NCBI RefSeq assembly: GCF_000316115.1
Contig: NZ_JH993797.1
Coordinates: forward strand, 7,537,961 to 7,601,960
DNA length: 64,000 nt
From: Leptolyngbya sp. PCC 7375
GTDB taxonomy: Bacteria > Cyanobacteriota > Cyanobacteriia > Phormidesmidales > Phormidesmidaceae
Direction: 5' to 3'
The translations under genes and the position numbers were made by a program. The notes under the pieces are model-generated. The model did no database searches, was not told the origin of the DNA, and was given only the letters and a program-made list of their open reading frames with translations. How positions within the stretch are numbered: position 1 is the stretch's first letter; each line of letters begins with the position of its first letter. This document shows, in pieces, positions 17,399-26,773 of this stretch.

Positions 17399-18832
17399 TT
17401 AAATATTAGTTTGAGTCGTCTGGACATTTTTTGAGGGCTTGATTTTGTCCATGATTTTATCCCCCATAATATTGTTGTTGTTGCCCAGACTAAATCTGTC
17501 AAAGTCATTCAAATATTTCGCTTCAAATGATGTCGTAAAGCTCATTGAACAAATTAGAATCCAAAAAATGCTGTTAGGTGCTAACAGTGAAGATTCTGCC
17601 AGATTAATTAGGACGATATAGAGGGTATAGGCTGCAGGCCAACTGCTTACCCATGTTTTAAACAAGCGAGTTCTGGCAAGCCCCCTAAGCAATGTTTGCC
17701 ATAGTACTAATGACACTAAGGTTGTGCCAATAATGCCAATTTGCAAGGTCATGTCCAGAAATCCCTGGTGCGCATCTGGTACACGCCAGCCCGCCCGCTG
17801 CCATATATATAAAGACGGCCCGGCTGTCCCATGCCAGAAACCACCAACACCGTAACCGAGTGCTGGACGGTGACCAATCATTGTATAAATGTACTCCCAA
17901 ATATCTGTACGCCCTGTTAGGGTTGCGTCTTTTCCAATTAACCCGAGGGCAAATGTCATTAGAGGAACATAAGCGACGGAGACAAATATGGCTCCCGAGA
18001 TCAGAAAAATCAGTGATAGAAGTAGTTTACGAGTTTCTGTTTTAAATACCTGAAGCACTGTAACGATAGTCAAAATAAAAACAGAATTGAGTAATGCTCC
18101 TCCGGATCCAGTTTTGTTGATCATTTGCAGCGAGAGGAACAATCCAATGATGTAGAGCCACTTGAGGCGCTTATCCTTGACCTCATTGAACATGGTATAC
18201 ATGACACCACAGGCGAGTACCATCATTTTCCCAGCACCGTTTTTATGGGTAAAGACACCCCGCCATGCCCCTGGATGGACCGGTGGACCCATAATGCCGT
18301 ACTGAGGCAGTGCATAGACAAACACAAAATTTAAGATGGATATACTTAGCAGCACATAGCTGAGGATTGTGATCTGCTGTTTCAAGGTGTATCGTCCTGC
18401 TAAATATACTGCGAACAACATATTACACGTGGCAAAGATCCCTGCAGATAGGGAGTCATCAGGAGCAAAAGACCAGAAAAATGACAGACCCACAACGGTG
18501 CTGGCTGCAATCAGTACTGGGTTGCTCAGCAAAATATAGAGTGTTCGTTTATATCTGCACGCTACGAAAAAAAGCGTAAGACAATTATGAATAACGTAGA
18601 AAAGATGAACGGGAATATAGTTAATCGAATCGTAGCTAAATCCATCTCCTTCACTGGCTCCACCGCTGAGAAGAACCATCGTCACAGCATCTGTGAAGAA
18701 AAAGAGGGAAATAAACACATAGGTGAATTCGACTTTTTCTAAGATCTTTTCTAATAAAGCTCTACCGGGTGACTTTTTCTTTTCTACTTCTTCAGAAGGA
18801 GGTTCGCTTGCTGGAGTAGTTTGAAGCACCAT
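17399..18832 (-). CDS. O-antigen polymerase/ligase family protein (Wzy-like)
   Basis: A 477-residue membrane protein with 10 or more hydrophobic segments. The large periplasmic loop holds the Wzy_C/O-antigen-ligase signature: HKNGAGKMMVLACG, then GRTDIWEYIYTMIGHRPALG followed by YGVGGFW. The N-terminal 30 residues are cytoplasmic and charged (PPSEEVEKKKSPGR); the C-terminal 45 are polar with a short NNNN run. It lies 43 bases upstream of wzx-like and 92 bases after wzz-like, so it is probably the polymerase that joins flipped repeat units. Confidence 0.85.
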   Translation of the reverse strand: MVLQTTPASEPPSEEVEKKKSPGRALLEKILEKVEFTYVFISLFFFTDAVTMVLLSGGASEGDGFSYDSINYIPVHLFYVIHNCLTLFFVACRYKRTLYILLSNPVLIAASTVVGLSFFWSFAPDDSLSAGIFATCNMLFAVYLAGRYTLKQQITILSYVLLSISILNFVFVYALPQYGIMGPPVHPGAWRGVFTHKNGAGKMMVLACGVMYTMFNEVKDKRLKWLYIIGLFLSLQMINKTGSGGALLNSVFILTIVTVLQVFKTETRKLLLSLIFLISGAIFVSVAYVPLMTFALGLIGKDATLTGRTDIWEYIYTMIGHRPALGYGVGGFWHGTAGPSLYIWQRAGWRVPDAHQGFLDMTLQIGIIGTTLVSLVLWQTLLRGLARTRLFKTWVSSWPAAYTLYIVLINLAESSLLAPNSIFWILICSMSFTTSFEAKYLNDFDRFSLGNNNNIMGDKIMDKIKPSKNVQTTQTNI

Positions 18833-18924
18833 AGGGCAACAGGCTTATAGGAATTTTGAAATATGTTGGATAGATGGTCTTTCTAAGAAAACATGTAAAA
18901 TGACAAGATATTGATATTTTGTCA

Positions 18925-20343
18925 TTAGAGCCCTGAAGGAATGTTATAGGCATCGGGATCATAAACCTTATTAGTGCCTTTAACATCTACGATAAAGAAG
19001 TCAATAGCAACAATAATGGTCAAAGCCAGGGCAAAGCCAGCAACAATTCCCATGGCAATGATCTTAATGGCCACCTGAGAAGACGGTTTCTCCGGAGGAA
19101 CAGCGGGTTCAATAATTTGAATGAAGTTAGTCAACTGATTCTCTTTAACCTGCAGCTCTTGGCTTCGGTTCAATAATTCCTGATAGGTTTCTTGGGCTGC
19201 TTCTAATTTACGTTGTAAATCTCGCTGACGTTGTTCTAACTCTGGAAAAAGATCTATACGCTGCTGGTATATCTGTTTATTATTTTCGACAGCCTTCAAG
19301 CTCTCCTCGAAAGAAACAAGTTGAATATTGTTTTTAGCATAATCCTCAACTAGCCTTTCTCGGGTAGCTCCCATCTGAAGTAAGTTTTCTTGAACAGGCC
19401 CCCCTGCTATCCCCTGTACTTTGTCATCTAAGAGGCTGACGAGGGAAGCTTCCTGAGCGCGTAGGTCCAGTAGAATGGGACTTTCTTCAGTAAACTCTAC
19501 TTGCTGAACTGCAATTTTTCGACGAACCGCGCTTAAGTCCGTCAAAATATCTTGGACTGACTTAGATTGGCTTAAGGCGTTTGCCGTAATGGCATCAGAC
19601 ACACTGAGACGAAGTTCATTACTTAGCGCTCCTTGGACGCCCTGGAGTGCTCTCAAGCTTACCCTTAATCTAGATTCCTCCTGGCGTAAATCATTTAGGA
19701 AGGCAACTGAAATTTCTACTTCTGCAGCGAGGTCAACGATGTCATAGGTTTCTCGAAAAACTCGTAGCTCATATTCTGCTTGCCTTACTTTTTCTGCGCT
19801 GACAGGTAGCTGGCGGTCTAAAAAGTCCCCTGCACTTTCGGTGTCTATTTGAGTACTTTCTAGTTTTTGAGACCGATACGATCCCATCAAAGTATTGACA
19901 ATGTCGGCTGCTTTTACGGGATCTTGGTCCAGGTAGGTAAAAGACAGAACATCCGTTTGGAATACAACGCTTACTTGAAGATTTTCTAGAAGATCTTCAA
20001 TTTTTAAGGGCTTGCCTTCATCATCTTTGAGCTGTAGTGTATCGATGGTTTTTTGTATCAGTGGCTTTGAGGTGATAATCTCAATCTCAGAATTCAATTG
20101 GGTTCCGTAACTGATGGTTTGTAAAGGGCTACCATCTTCTTCTAGCCCGGTGAGGGTGGCTGCTCGGTCTGGCTTAAATAAAAGTTTGCCTTCGGATAAG
20201 AAGGTTGGTTTTTGTAGTTTGGCGACTGCGGCAGCCCCTAAAACCGTCAAGACAAATGCTGTCGTTGCGGGTACAATACCTCGGCGAGTTGCTGCAAATA
20301 AATATTGCAGGTTGAGGTCAATAACGTTACGAATGAAATTCAT
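18925..20343 (-). CDS. Wzz/GumC-type polysaccharide co-polymerase without kinase domain
   Basis: A 472-residue chain-length/export protein. One membrane span lies near residues 18-40 (IVPATTAFVLTVLGAAAVA), followed by a Wzz domain (PTFLSEGKLLFKP), a long coiled coil of the periplasmic arm (about 180-410, rich in Glu/Gln/Leu), and a second span near 430-455 (IKIIAMGIVAGFALALTIIV). Only a short tail of about 20 residues follows: there is no Walker box or tyrosine cluster, unlike fused Wzc kinases. It sits between wza-like and wzy-like genes and should bridge polymerase and outer-membrane channel. A separate BY-kinase may exist elsewhere. Confidence 0.85.
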   Translation of the reverse strand: MNFIRNVIDLNLQYLFAATRRGIVPATTAFVLTVLGAAAVAKLQKPTFLSEGKLLFKPDRAATLTGLEEDGSPLQTISYGTQLNSEIEIITSKPLIQKTIDTLQLKDDEGKPLKIEDLLENLQVSVVFQTDVLSFTYLDQDPVKAADIVNTLMGSYRSQKLESTQIDTESAGDFLDRQLPVSAEKVRQAEYELRVFRETYDIVDLAAEVEISVAFLNDLRQEESRLRVSLRALQGVQGALSNELRLSVSDAITANALSQSKSVQDILTDLSAVRRKIAVQQVEFTEESPILLDLRAQEASLVSLLDDKVQGIAGGPVQENLLQMGATRERLVEDYAKNNIQLVSFEESLKAVENNKQIYQQRIDLFPELEQRQRDLQRKLEAAQETYQELLNRSQELQVKENQLTNFIQIIEPAVPPEKPSSQVAIKIIAMGIVAGFALALTIIVAIDFFIVDVKGTNKVYDPDAYNIPSGL

Positions 20344-20419
20344 AGTAAGTTAGGCTGCCATCCAAACGATTAATGAAACAGAAATAATAAGTAAAGGGAT
20401 AAATCAATATCAGGGTTGA

Positions 20420-21613
20420 TTATCGGATGCCAAAAAGCCCGAGAAGTAAATTAGTTAGGGGTGAGAAGATCAGACCAGCCGTATCTGAAGTGGCAGCAAG
20501 GCTTGAACGACCAACAACAATGGTATCTCCGTCCTGAAGAATAGGATTTTGCTGATCATTCACATCCTGGGCAAGATCAATATCAACTCTCTGTTGGGAG
20601 ACAGTGCCGTTGGGGTGGAGACGAATCAGTTCAACGCGACTGGAACGCGCTCGAGTATTGAAGCCCCCAGCCGTCAGAATGGCCTGATTGAGTAATGTAT
20701 CGGGGGCGACGGCCAGACTACCTGGAGATGCGACTTCACCCACAACATTTACTGTTATCGTTGCAGGGGCAAATGTCGTATTAGCTAAGGCAATCACTTC
20801 TGCATTATCGATATCCTGTGCAGTGGGGATAAAGATTTGATCGCCATCTCGTAGCAAAACATCCTGGCGGAGGTTTCCACTTTCGACTAAATCCCAGAGA
20901 TTGACCTGAATCAGCTCAGGGACACCTTCGCGCTTAATTTGTACAGAGCGCACGTCTGCAGAACGTGTAATCCCACCTGCATTACTAATGGCTTGGGTTA
21001 CACTTGGCCAGAAACGAGTCCGACTTTCACTTGCCTCAGATTGTTCACCGGCTTCTGAGTTGACCTGTAACGTGTAACCACCAGGCCGTTTGATTTCACC
21101 AACAATGCCTACTCTGATCGGGCGTGGCTGTAGTAACTGGAATGTTATGCGTGGGTTACGGATGTACTCGCTGTAGGCTGCGATTACTGTTTCCTCAGCT
21201 TGCAGTGGATTCAACCCCGTAACACTAACTTTACCAACCCAAGGTAAGGTGATTGAGCCATCCAATAAGACAATTTGATCAATAGGTTCTTTGAACAGTT
21301 CATTGGAGGATAGGACGTCAATTCTGATTTGATCCCCAGGGCCTAGGGCGTAAGTTTCTAGGGCAACGGTTGACTCGTTACGAGGTGAACTGAGCCGCCG
21401 TTGTTGGCTAGTGCTGCTGCCTGTAGGCTCTAATACAGGTAGTTGGGCTAAGCTTGGGGAAGCTACAAGACTGATGGAAAAGCTACTGAGAAATAATACC
21501 CCTATAAGACTAAAGATCTTTGGCTGAATAGCTTTTTGCCCACAGGGAAGTAACGATAGGTTCAAACGAGGCCCGGATGGGGGATGAGTGTGCGGGAATT
21601 GAACGATTTCCAT
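20420..21613 (-). CDS. Wza-like polysaccharide export protein (Poly_export + SLBB)
   Basis: A 397-residue outer-membrane export protein. A signal peptide runs to about residue 57 (SFSISLVASPSLAQ), late because of a polar N-terminal stretch. The poly-export domain begins YALGPGDQIRIDVLSS near residue 91, with LPWVGKVSVTGLN and then SLBB domains (VGIVGEIKRPGGYTL; INVVGEVASPGSLAV, each followed by an AGG turn). A short hydrophobic C-terminus may be the membrane helix. No lipobox Cys is seen at the cleavage site, unlike E. coli Wza. It heads the wza-wzz-wzy-wzx transcription block, 76 bases before wzz-like. Confidence 0.88.
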   Translation of the reverse strand: MEIVQFPHTHPPSGPRLNLSLLPCGQKAIQPKIFSLIGVLFLSSFSISLVASPSLAQLPVLEPTGSSTSQQRRLSSPRNESTVALETYALGPGDQIRIDVLSSNELFKEPIDQIVLLDGSITLPWVGKVSVTGLNPLQAEETVIAAYSEYIRNPRITFQLLQPRPIRVGIVGEIKRPGGYTLQVNSEAGEQSEASESRTRFWPSVTQAISNAGGITRSADVRSVQIKREGVPELIQVNLWDLVESGNLRQDVLLRDGDQIFIPTAQDIDNAEVIALANTTFAPATITVNVVGEVASPGSLAVAPDTLLNQAILTAGGFNTRARSSRVELIRLHPNGTVSQQRVDIDLAQDVNDQQNPILQDGDTIVVGRSSLAATSDTAGLIFSPLTNLLLGLFGIR

Positions 21614-21942
21614 GACTGTCTTAGGAAAGTGTAGGCAAGTGAAAATTGCAGGCTAGTTCGCGTTGACTGGTGTATAGGACTGACCTACGTCTGAGAAAGT
21701 TTCAATTTCTTTTAGTTTTACTGGATTAGAGTAAGAAAGAGCTGACGAGTATTTCTATGTATTTACCCTACTGATACAGCATGCCCGTGTCTGTTCCGAC
21801 TATTTGTCCTAAAGCTTGTAATTAAATCAGGTTTCGTAAATTTACGGTTATTTTGACTGTCGTCTGTAGGTCCATACTTTTGCTGAATTTGAATCTAGTG
21901 GTTGCGGTGTCGTTTTCTCGCAGTCAATGGTATGGTCAAACT
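21614..21942. other. Upstream region of the export block with a 12-bp palindrome
   Basis: This gap carries the promoter for the wza-like block. The only striking element is the perfect palindrome CGTAAATTTACG at 21835-21846, within a slightly longer imperfect dyad, about 220 bases upstream of the wza-like start. It could be an operator or an accident in AT-rich DNA. No other feature is seen. Confidence 0.35.
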
Positions 21943-23145
21943 TCACGTAGAGGGATGTATAAACTGTGCTGTTGAGGGCTGCTGATAAAGGGGAGCTGTC
22001 AGTGAGTGCTGTTGAAACCACTGATGTGTTGTACTTGTTTCTTTCAGCCATTTTTCTAATAGAGATATCCAGTGGACAGGTAGTTGTAAAGATTGCCAGG
22101 TTGTTTGGATAGCTGTAGAAAGTTTGGTGTAGGTCTCTGGGTGATTAAGCAGATAATCAATCCGTTGAGACATGGCACGGGCGTTACCGGCTGGAAATAT
22201 CATGGCATTGACATTATGTTTTAGACTGCCGGTAAACATGGGATGGTCGGAGGCCACAATCGGTGTGTGAGCCTGTAAACAGTGATTGAGAATAGTATTG
22301 GAGTTTTCTGGAGATTCGTGCCGACTCGGCATCACAAAAATATCAGCTTGACGAATTAGGTGAACTAGGTTGTGGTCCGGGATATCTTCAATAAATTCAA
22401 CGTGACTGAGTTGTAATCGTTTTGCCTGAATTTTGAATCGGTTAATATTGCCCTGTCCTACCAGCTTGAGGTGAATGTTCCAGCCTTGCGCCTTGAGCTG
22501 TGCCGTAGAAATCAGTAAATCGCCAATGCCTTTAGTGGAGAAAAGAGGGCCTACATAAATTAGCTGTAGGGGATCGGGACGCGATCTCAACTGTTTAGGT
22601 TCAAACGTTTCAGCGCGGTTAGATGGCGGCCAATTCCAGGGGATCAGTTTGTCACGGCGCACACCTATTTGTGCCAGAGTCTTGCATCTTTCTAGCCCCA
22701 GTCCCCCAACCCAGTCAATGCCACTATGGTTCAGTACTTTGGAGAGTTGATAGTTGTTCCACTGTTGTTTAAAACCTGGTGCAGTCAGCGTTTCTCGAAA
22801 CATGCCGATACAACGTACGTGCTGACGGGTGGCCCAACGAAAAATTGCAGGATTGGGAACATCAACAATTAGATGGGTGGGACAGAAGTCTGCCAGCCGT
22901 TTAAAGATCGTCTCATTCGTTGTAACGGGTCCATTGCCAATTACGCGCACGCCCGTATTCAGGACCTGATCATAGGGGGCGTCTGACACACAGCCCAACA
23001 CTCCTACGTCTTGTAGTTGAAATCCCCAGGTGGTTAAGCCTTCCAACATAATTAGCTGCTCAGCATTTAGAGTGCCATTCGCCATGCCCTCTCGATAGGG
23101 CTCATGACTTTGTACCAGAAGTAAACGCAATTGCTGTAGATCCAT
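21943..23145 (-). CDS. Glycosyltransferase family 4
   Basis: A 400-residue GT-B transferase. The C-terminal domain is typical: LQLIYVGPLFSTKGIGDLLI, KLVGQGN, VEFIEDIPDHNLVHLIRQAD, FVMPSRHESPENSNTILNHC (E-x7-E variant) and PIVASDHPMFTGSL. The N-terminal part shows LTTWGFQLQDVGVLG and RWATRQHVRCIGMFRE. The last 40 residues (TSTTHQWFQQHSL onward) are low in structure. It lies upstream of the export block on the same strand, separated by 329 bases, and may have its own promoter in the gap to its right. Confidence 0.87.
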   Translation of the reverse strand: MDLQQLRLLLVQSHEPYREGMANGTLNAEQLIMLEGLTTWGFQLQDVGVLGCVSDAPYDQVLNTGVRVIGNGPVTTNETIFKRLADFCPTHLIVDVPNPAIFRWATRQHVRCIGMFRETLTAPGFKQQWNNYQLSKVLNHSGIDWVGGLGLERCKTLAQIGVRRDKLIPWNWPPSNRAETFEPKQLRSRPDPLQLIYVGPLFSTKGIGDLLISTAQLKAQGWNIHLKLVGQGNINRFKIQAKRLQLSHVEFIEDIPDHNLVHLIRQADIFVMPSRHESPENSNTILNHCLQAHTPIVASDHPMFTGSLKHNVNAMIFPAGNARAMSQRIDYLLNHPETYTKLSTAIQTTWQSLQLPVHWISLLEKWLKETSTTHQWFQQHSLTAPLYQQPSTAQFIHPST

Positions 23146-23681
23146 AAAAGATAGCTAGAGGGTGAGTATAAGACGTTAATAATAGACCTGGCTATTAAAT
23201 GTGATTTTTCTAACATCATCCAACAACCGTTCGATGGCCTTAATCGTAAATGTTGGCACAATCAAGGGGTTAGCTTTTTGCTGTTATTGAGAGGGTATAA
23301 AGTCAATTTTCACCCATATTTCATCTATATTTCGCTTATATTTAATCCTTACGAATAAGAATTTTACTTCCCTGTCTGTGTGGGCATCTTTGCACAGTCT
23401 TTACAGATTCTTGATTGTTACAGTCCAGTTCTGTTGATGAGTGAAGGTCGGACTGGTGAGCTTTAAGATAATTGCAACTTACCTGAAAATCCCTAGCCTT
23501 TGTTTGTATCATATATAGCTTAAGATTTAGGAGATTCAGGGAAATTACTTATGGTGCGGATAAGTTAAAAATGGGCTGGGGTGATGAACTTAAGACACCG
23601 AGGGTAAGGGCTGGGTACTCTATCGATGGCGATAGGTAATGTTGGTGCAAACGCTAATCGAATGTAAATGACCCTAAGTCT
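23146..23681. other. Intergenic region between divergent genes
   Basis: About 540 bases hold the promoters of the leftward GT4 gene and the rightward response-regulator gene. No hairpin, repeat or credible small ORF was found. Confidence 0.5.
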
Positions 23682-25370
23682 ATGGTGATGCCTGAAACAT
23701 CTGCGGTAATGACAACTATTTTGGTGATTGATGATGATGCCGATTTAGCTACGGTATTTTGTGATCTGCTTAGTCTTAATGGCTTTACTCCTTTCAGGGC
23801 AACTACAGGACAGGATGGTCTGCAACTGGCGCAGCTGCATCAACCCCAGCTGATCGTCTGTGATATAGGGTTGCCAGATATTGATGGATATGAGGTGTTG
23901 GCATGTTTGCGATCGCATCCAACCACAGCCACTATCCCCATCATTATGCTGACTGGCCATGATGTCTCCGACACATTCCGCCGTAGTATGGAGCATGGGG
24001 CTGATGATTACCTGACAAAGCCCATTGACTTACAAAGCTTTTTGCGCGCGGTGCGGGCACAGCTTAACAAGCGGGAGCATTTATCTAAGTATTTAAAATC
24101 TAAATCTGTTGATGCATCCTACAGATTTACCTCTGCCATTAAGTGGTCCGAGTTAGCAAAACAGTTGGAAGGGGTTCGACAGTCACCTTGGTCGAGTTTA
24201 TGGGTGATTCGAGTTGATAACTATGATGTGTTGCAAACTGGCTATGGCCATGTTTTTGGGAAGCTTTTTCTTGAAACAATTGGGCAACAACTACACCAAT
24301 GGCGAGAGTGTTGGAACCACCCAACGATCTCGATCAATACCCTGGCTTATGTGGGAGCAAATCGATTTATTGTCTTTTTAAGTGCATTGAATACACCTGA
24401 GGAGGCCATGTATGAGGCAACTATTGCCCAGCTAAAATCTGATTTACAACAACCGGTGGTGATCAATAATCACCGTCTGATTCCAGACATTCACATTGAG
24501 GTTGTCCAAAATCCAGAATCCACGACACTTAAGGCGCTAAAAACAACACTTAATCAAGTTAGCCCATCGGCTAGCCAGCCATCGTTGGCAGAGCGGCTGA
24601 AATGGGCGATGCAACGGAATGAGTTAAAGCTTTATTTTCAGCCTCAAGTTGAGTTAAGCAGTGGTCAGATTATTGGGGCAGAAGCCTTGGTGCGTTGGAT
24701 TGTGCCAGGCGAGCCCCCTGTATTGCCAGTTCAGTTCATCCCAGTCGCGGAAGAAAATGGGCTAATGTTACCTCTTGGTGAGTGGATCTTGGAAACGGCA
24801 CTACAGCAACTGGCCCATTGGCAAAGAATACAGTTATCCGGCATTAGCATTGCTGTTAATCTATCGGCTCATCAATTGCGCAGTTCCCATTTTATAGATC
24901 GGTTGATGACCTTAGTAGAGGCTGTAAAGGTCAATCCTGTTATGGTGGATTTGGAATTGCCTGAACGACTAATTATGGAAGACTTTGGTCGGGCTAAGTT
25001 ATTGTTGGCTGACCTCCAAAGTAGGGGGTTTAGTATAGCCATTGATGATTTTAGTTTTGGCTCCCTGGGCCACTTACAATCTTTACCGGTGAACATTCTC
25101 AAGTTAGATAAGTGTTTTGTTCGTGACTTGCACAATAATAGAAGTAATCAAGTAATTGTCAGAGCTATTATGGAAATGGCTCGAGGGCTAAATATTTCTA
25201 CCATTGCTGGTGGTGTAGAAACAGCTAGGGAGCTATCAATCCTTAAGCAACTTAAATGTCACAGTATGCAAGGATATCTCTTTAGTCCCGCTCTCTCAGC
25301 CAAAGATTTTGAAAAACTCTTGCTGGGATCCTCTAAAAGGTACGCTACTCAATCAGTGAGACCGATATAG
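23682..25370 (+). CDS. Response regulator with REC, degenerate GGDEF and degenerate EAL domains
   Basis: A 562-residue signalling protein. REC (about 12-125): acidic pocket VIDDDAD, phosphoacceptor Asp in VCDIGLPD, Lys in YLTKP. A middle domain (about 150-275) has the GGDEF fold pattern, but the signature loop reads YVGANRF, so it should not make c-di-GMP. EAL (about 305-550): EALVRW at 335-340 and VNLSAHQL are kept, but loop 6 reads DDFSFGSL instead of DDFGTGYSSL, and the EGVE block is AGGVET (509-514), losing the Glu shown to be the general base in RocR. It is therefore probably a c-di-GMP-binding or protein-interaction output, not an active phosphodiesterase. It lies next to the exopolysaccharide block; control of that block is inference. 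Confidence 0.88.
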   Translation: MVMPETSAVMTTILVIDDDADLATVFCDLLSLNGFTPFRATTGQDGLQLAQLHQPQLIVCDIGLPDIDGYEVLACLRSHPTTATIPIIMLTGHDVSDTFRRSMEHGADDYLTKPIDLQSFLRAVRAQLNKREHLSKYLKSKSVDASYRFTSAIKWSELAKQLEGVRQSPWSSLWVIRVDNYDVLQTGYGHVFGKLFLETIGQQLHQWRECWNHPTISINTLAYVGANRFIVFLSALNTPEEAMYEATIAQLKSDLQQPVVINNHRLIPDIHIEVVQNPESTTLKALKTTLNQVSPSASQPSLAERLKWAMQRNELKLYFQPQVELSSGQIIGAEALVRWIVPGEPPVLPVQFIPVAEENGLMLPLGEWILETALQQLAHWQRIQLSGISIAVNLSAHQLRSSHFIDRLMTLVEAVKVNPVMVDLELPERLIMEDFGRAKLLLADLQSRGFSIAIDDFSFGSLGHLQSLPVNILKLDKCFVRDLHNNRSNQVIVRAIMEMARGLNISTIAGGVETARELSILKQLKCHSMQGYLFSPALSAKDFEKLLLGSSKRYATQSVRPI

Positions 25371-25493
25371 TTAGGGGACTGCACAAAATAAAGACCCAGG
25401 TTGGGGCTGTGGATGGGTGGATGAGTGATGGGGTAATGGAGTGATTATTGAAGCGCAAGCGCCTTATCAGGTTTCAGTCATACTAGTGCAACG

Positions 25494-26189
25494 TCAAGAC
25501 TTAATTTTGGGATAGACAGAGGCTAACTTACAGCGTGCATCGTCAACTTTCATCTGCCAATCGACCCCTCGCTGAGTGTTGTTGACATCGTTAGCCCAAG
25601 CGTCTGTTTCGACCCGCAATGTATCAATATCGCCGAAACGTCTACCATGGACACACTGACGAGTCATTGCACTCAGTTCGTTCTCGGCAATGTTGAGCCA
25701 ACTGCCATGCTTTGGGGTGTAACAAAAGTCGATGCGCCGCACCAGTGCTCGCGCTTGCTCAGGCTCAAATACTTCATAGAACGCACCGATGGTATGAGTA
25801 TTGAGGTTGTCACAAACAATCTGTACTCGCTCATCTTGTTGATAACGTTCTTCAATCACCTGAGCGACCTCAATCGCCCAATCAGCCTTAGTTCTACGTT
25901 CTCGCACACTCACTTTTCGCCATCCGGCTAGGGGCTCTGTAAATATAAAGATGCTGGCCGTTCCGGCCCGTTCATACTCGTAATCGACCCGTTGGCCGTG
26001 CTGGGTGGTTGCGGGTTGTGGGGGGCGGGTTTCTTTTTGCAACTGTACCGGTTGCTCGTCCATGCATACCACTGGGCGAGTCGGGTCGTAAGGCTTAGCG
26101 TAAAGATCTAATACCGCCTCCATGTGAGCGACAAACTCAGCATCCGCTTCGGGCGGAATCACCCAGTATTCTATCTTCCGATTATTCAT
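25494..26189 (-). CDS. IS630 transposase, catalytic part (OrfB), copy 2
   Basis: Identical in protein sequence to the frame at 12740-13435. DDE triad in CMDEQP, CDNLNTH and WLNIAENE. Starts at an ATGA overlap with OrfA after a seven-A run, so expression as an OrfA-OrfB fusion by -1 frameshift is likely. Confidence 0.9.
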   Translation of the reverse strand: MNNRKIEYWVIPPEADAEFVAHMEAVLDLYAKPYDPTRPVVCMDEQPVQLQKETRPPQPATTQHGQRVDYEYERAGTASIFIFTEPLAGWRKVSVRERRTKADWAIEVAQVIEERYQQDERVQIVCDNLNTHTIGAFYEVFEPEQARALVRRIDFCYTPKHGSWLNIAENELSAMTRQCVHGRRFGDIDTLRVETDAWANDVNNTQRGVDWQMKVDDARCKLASVYPKIKS

Positions 26190-26629
26190 GCCGTTTTTTT
26201 CAGGGTTTGGCGCACGGTCTCGTGGCTGATCGTTTCAACGATACCCAATTCGACAACCTTGCGGGCTAACAGCCGTAGTGACCAATTGCTATAGCCAGCA
26301 GGCGGCGACCCTAACCGAGTGGCGATCACCTGAGCTTCCTGCTCGCCATCCAGCAACTTTTCGGTGGGCGGGCGACTCCGTTTTTTCCCATTGAGCGCCA
26401 CCTCAAAGCCCTCCTCTACCAAGCGACGACGTAGATTCTCCACGGTCTGCCGACGGCAGTTATAGGCGTCTGCGATGCACTGGTCACTCCAATTCGCTCC
26501 GGTGACATCTGTCTTGAGGAGAATCTGTGCTCGTCGGACTTTTTGGCTACTGCCACTGAGCGTTTTGATGACCGTTTCGAGATGATTGCGCTCAGATTCA
26601 CTTAATCGAACAATATATTTCTTCTGCAT
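26186..26629 (-). CDS. IS630 transposase, DNA-binding part (OrfA), copy 2
   Basis: Identical in protein sequence to the frame at 13432-13875: two helix-turn-helix regions, 147 residues, ending at the A7 slippery run that leads into OrfB. Confidence 0.88.
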   Translation of the reverse strand: MQKKYIVRLSESERNHLETVIKTLSGSSQKVRRAQILLKTDVTGANWSDQCIADAYNCRRQTVENLRRRLVEEGFEVALNGKKRSRPPTEKLLDGEQEAQVIATRLGSPPAGYSNWSLRLLARKVVELGIVETISHETVRQTLKKTA

Positions 26630-26773
26630 AGACCTTTAGAGTGCTCTATACAGACTATCGCAACACTCTCGATAATCCCAATTTTTAGCTTTGACGCTGC
26701 ACTAGTTTGATTATTTCTCCTGACTTCTGACTCCTGACCCAGGCTAGCTTTCCCAACCTAAGTTGATACCCCT

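Larger units (their letters stand above)
25486..26702 (-). mobile_element. IS630-family insertion sequence, copy 2 (1217 bp)
   Basis: Same element as at 12732-13948 (constant offset of 12754 bases; both transposase frames translate identically) and same orientation. It is flanked by TA (25484-25485, 26703-26704) and again the site is CTAG. It lies in the gap between the response regulator and the TpsB-like gene, disrupting nothing visible. Confidence 0.92.

Noticed and set aside
12730..26704. Composite transposon formed by the two IS630 copies
   Set aside because: Each copy has its own TA flanks and normal ends, there is no duplication around the whole 14 kb, and the enclosed genes continue the neighbouring EPS locus; independent insertions are simpler.
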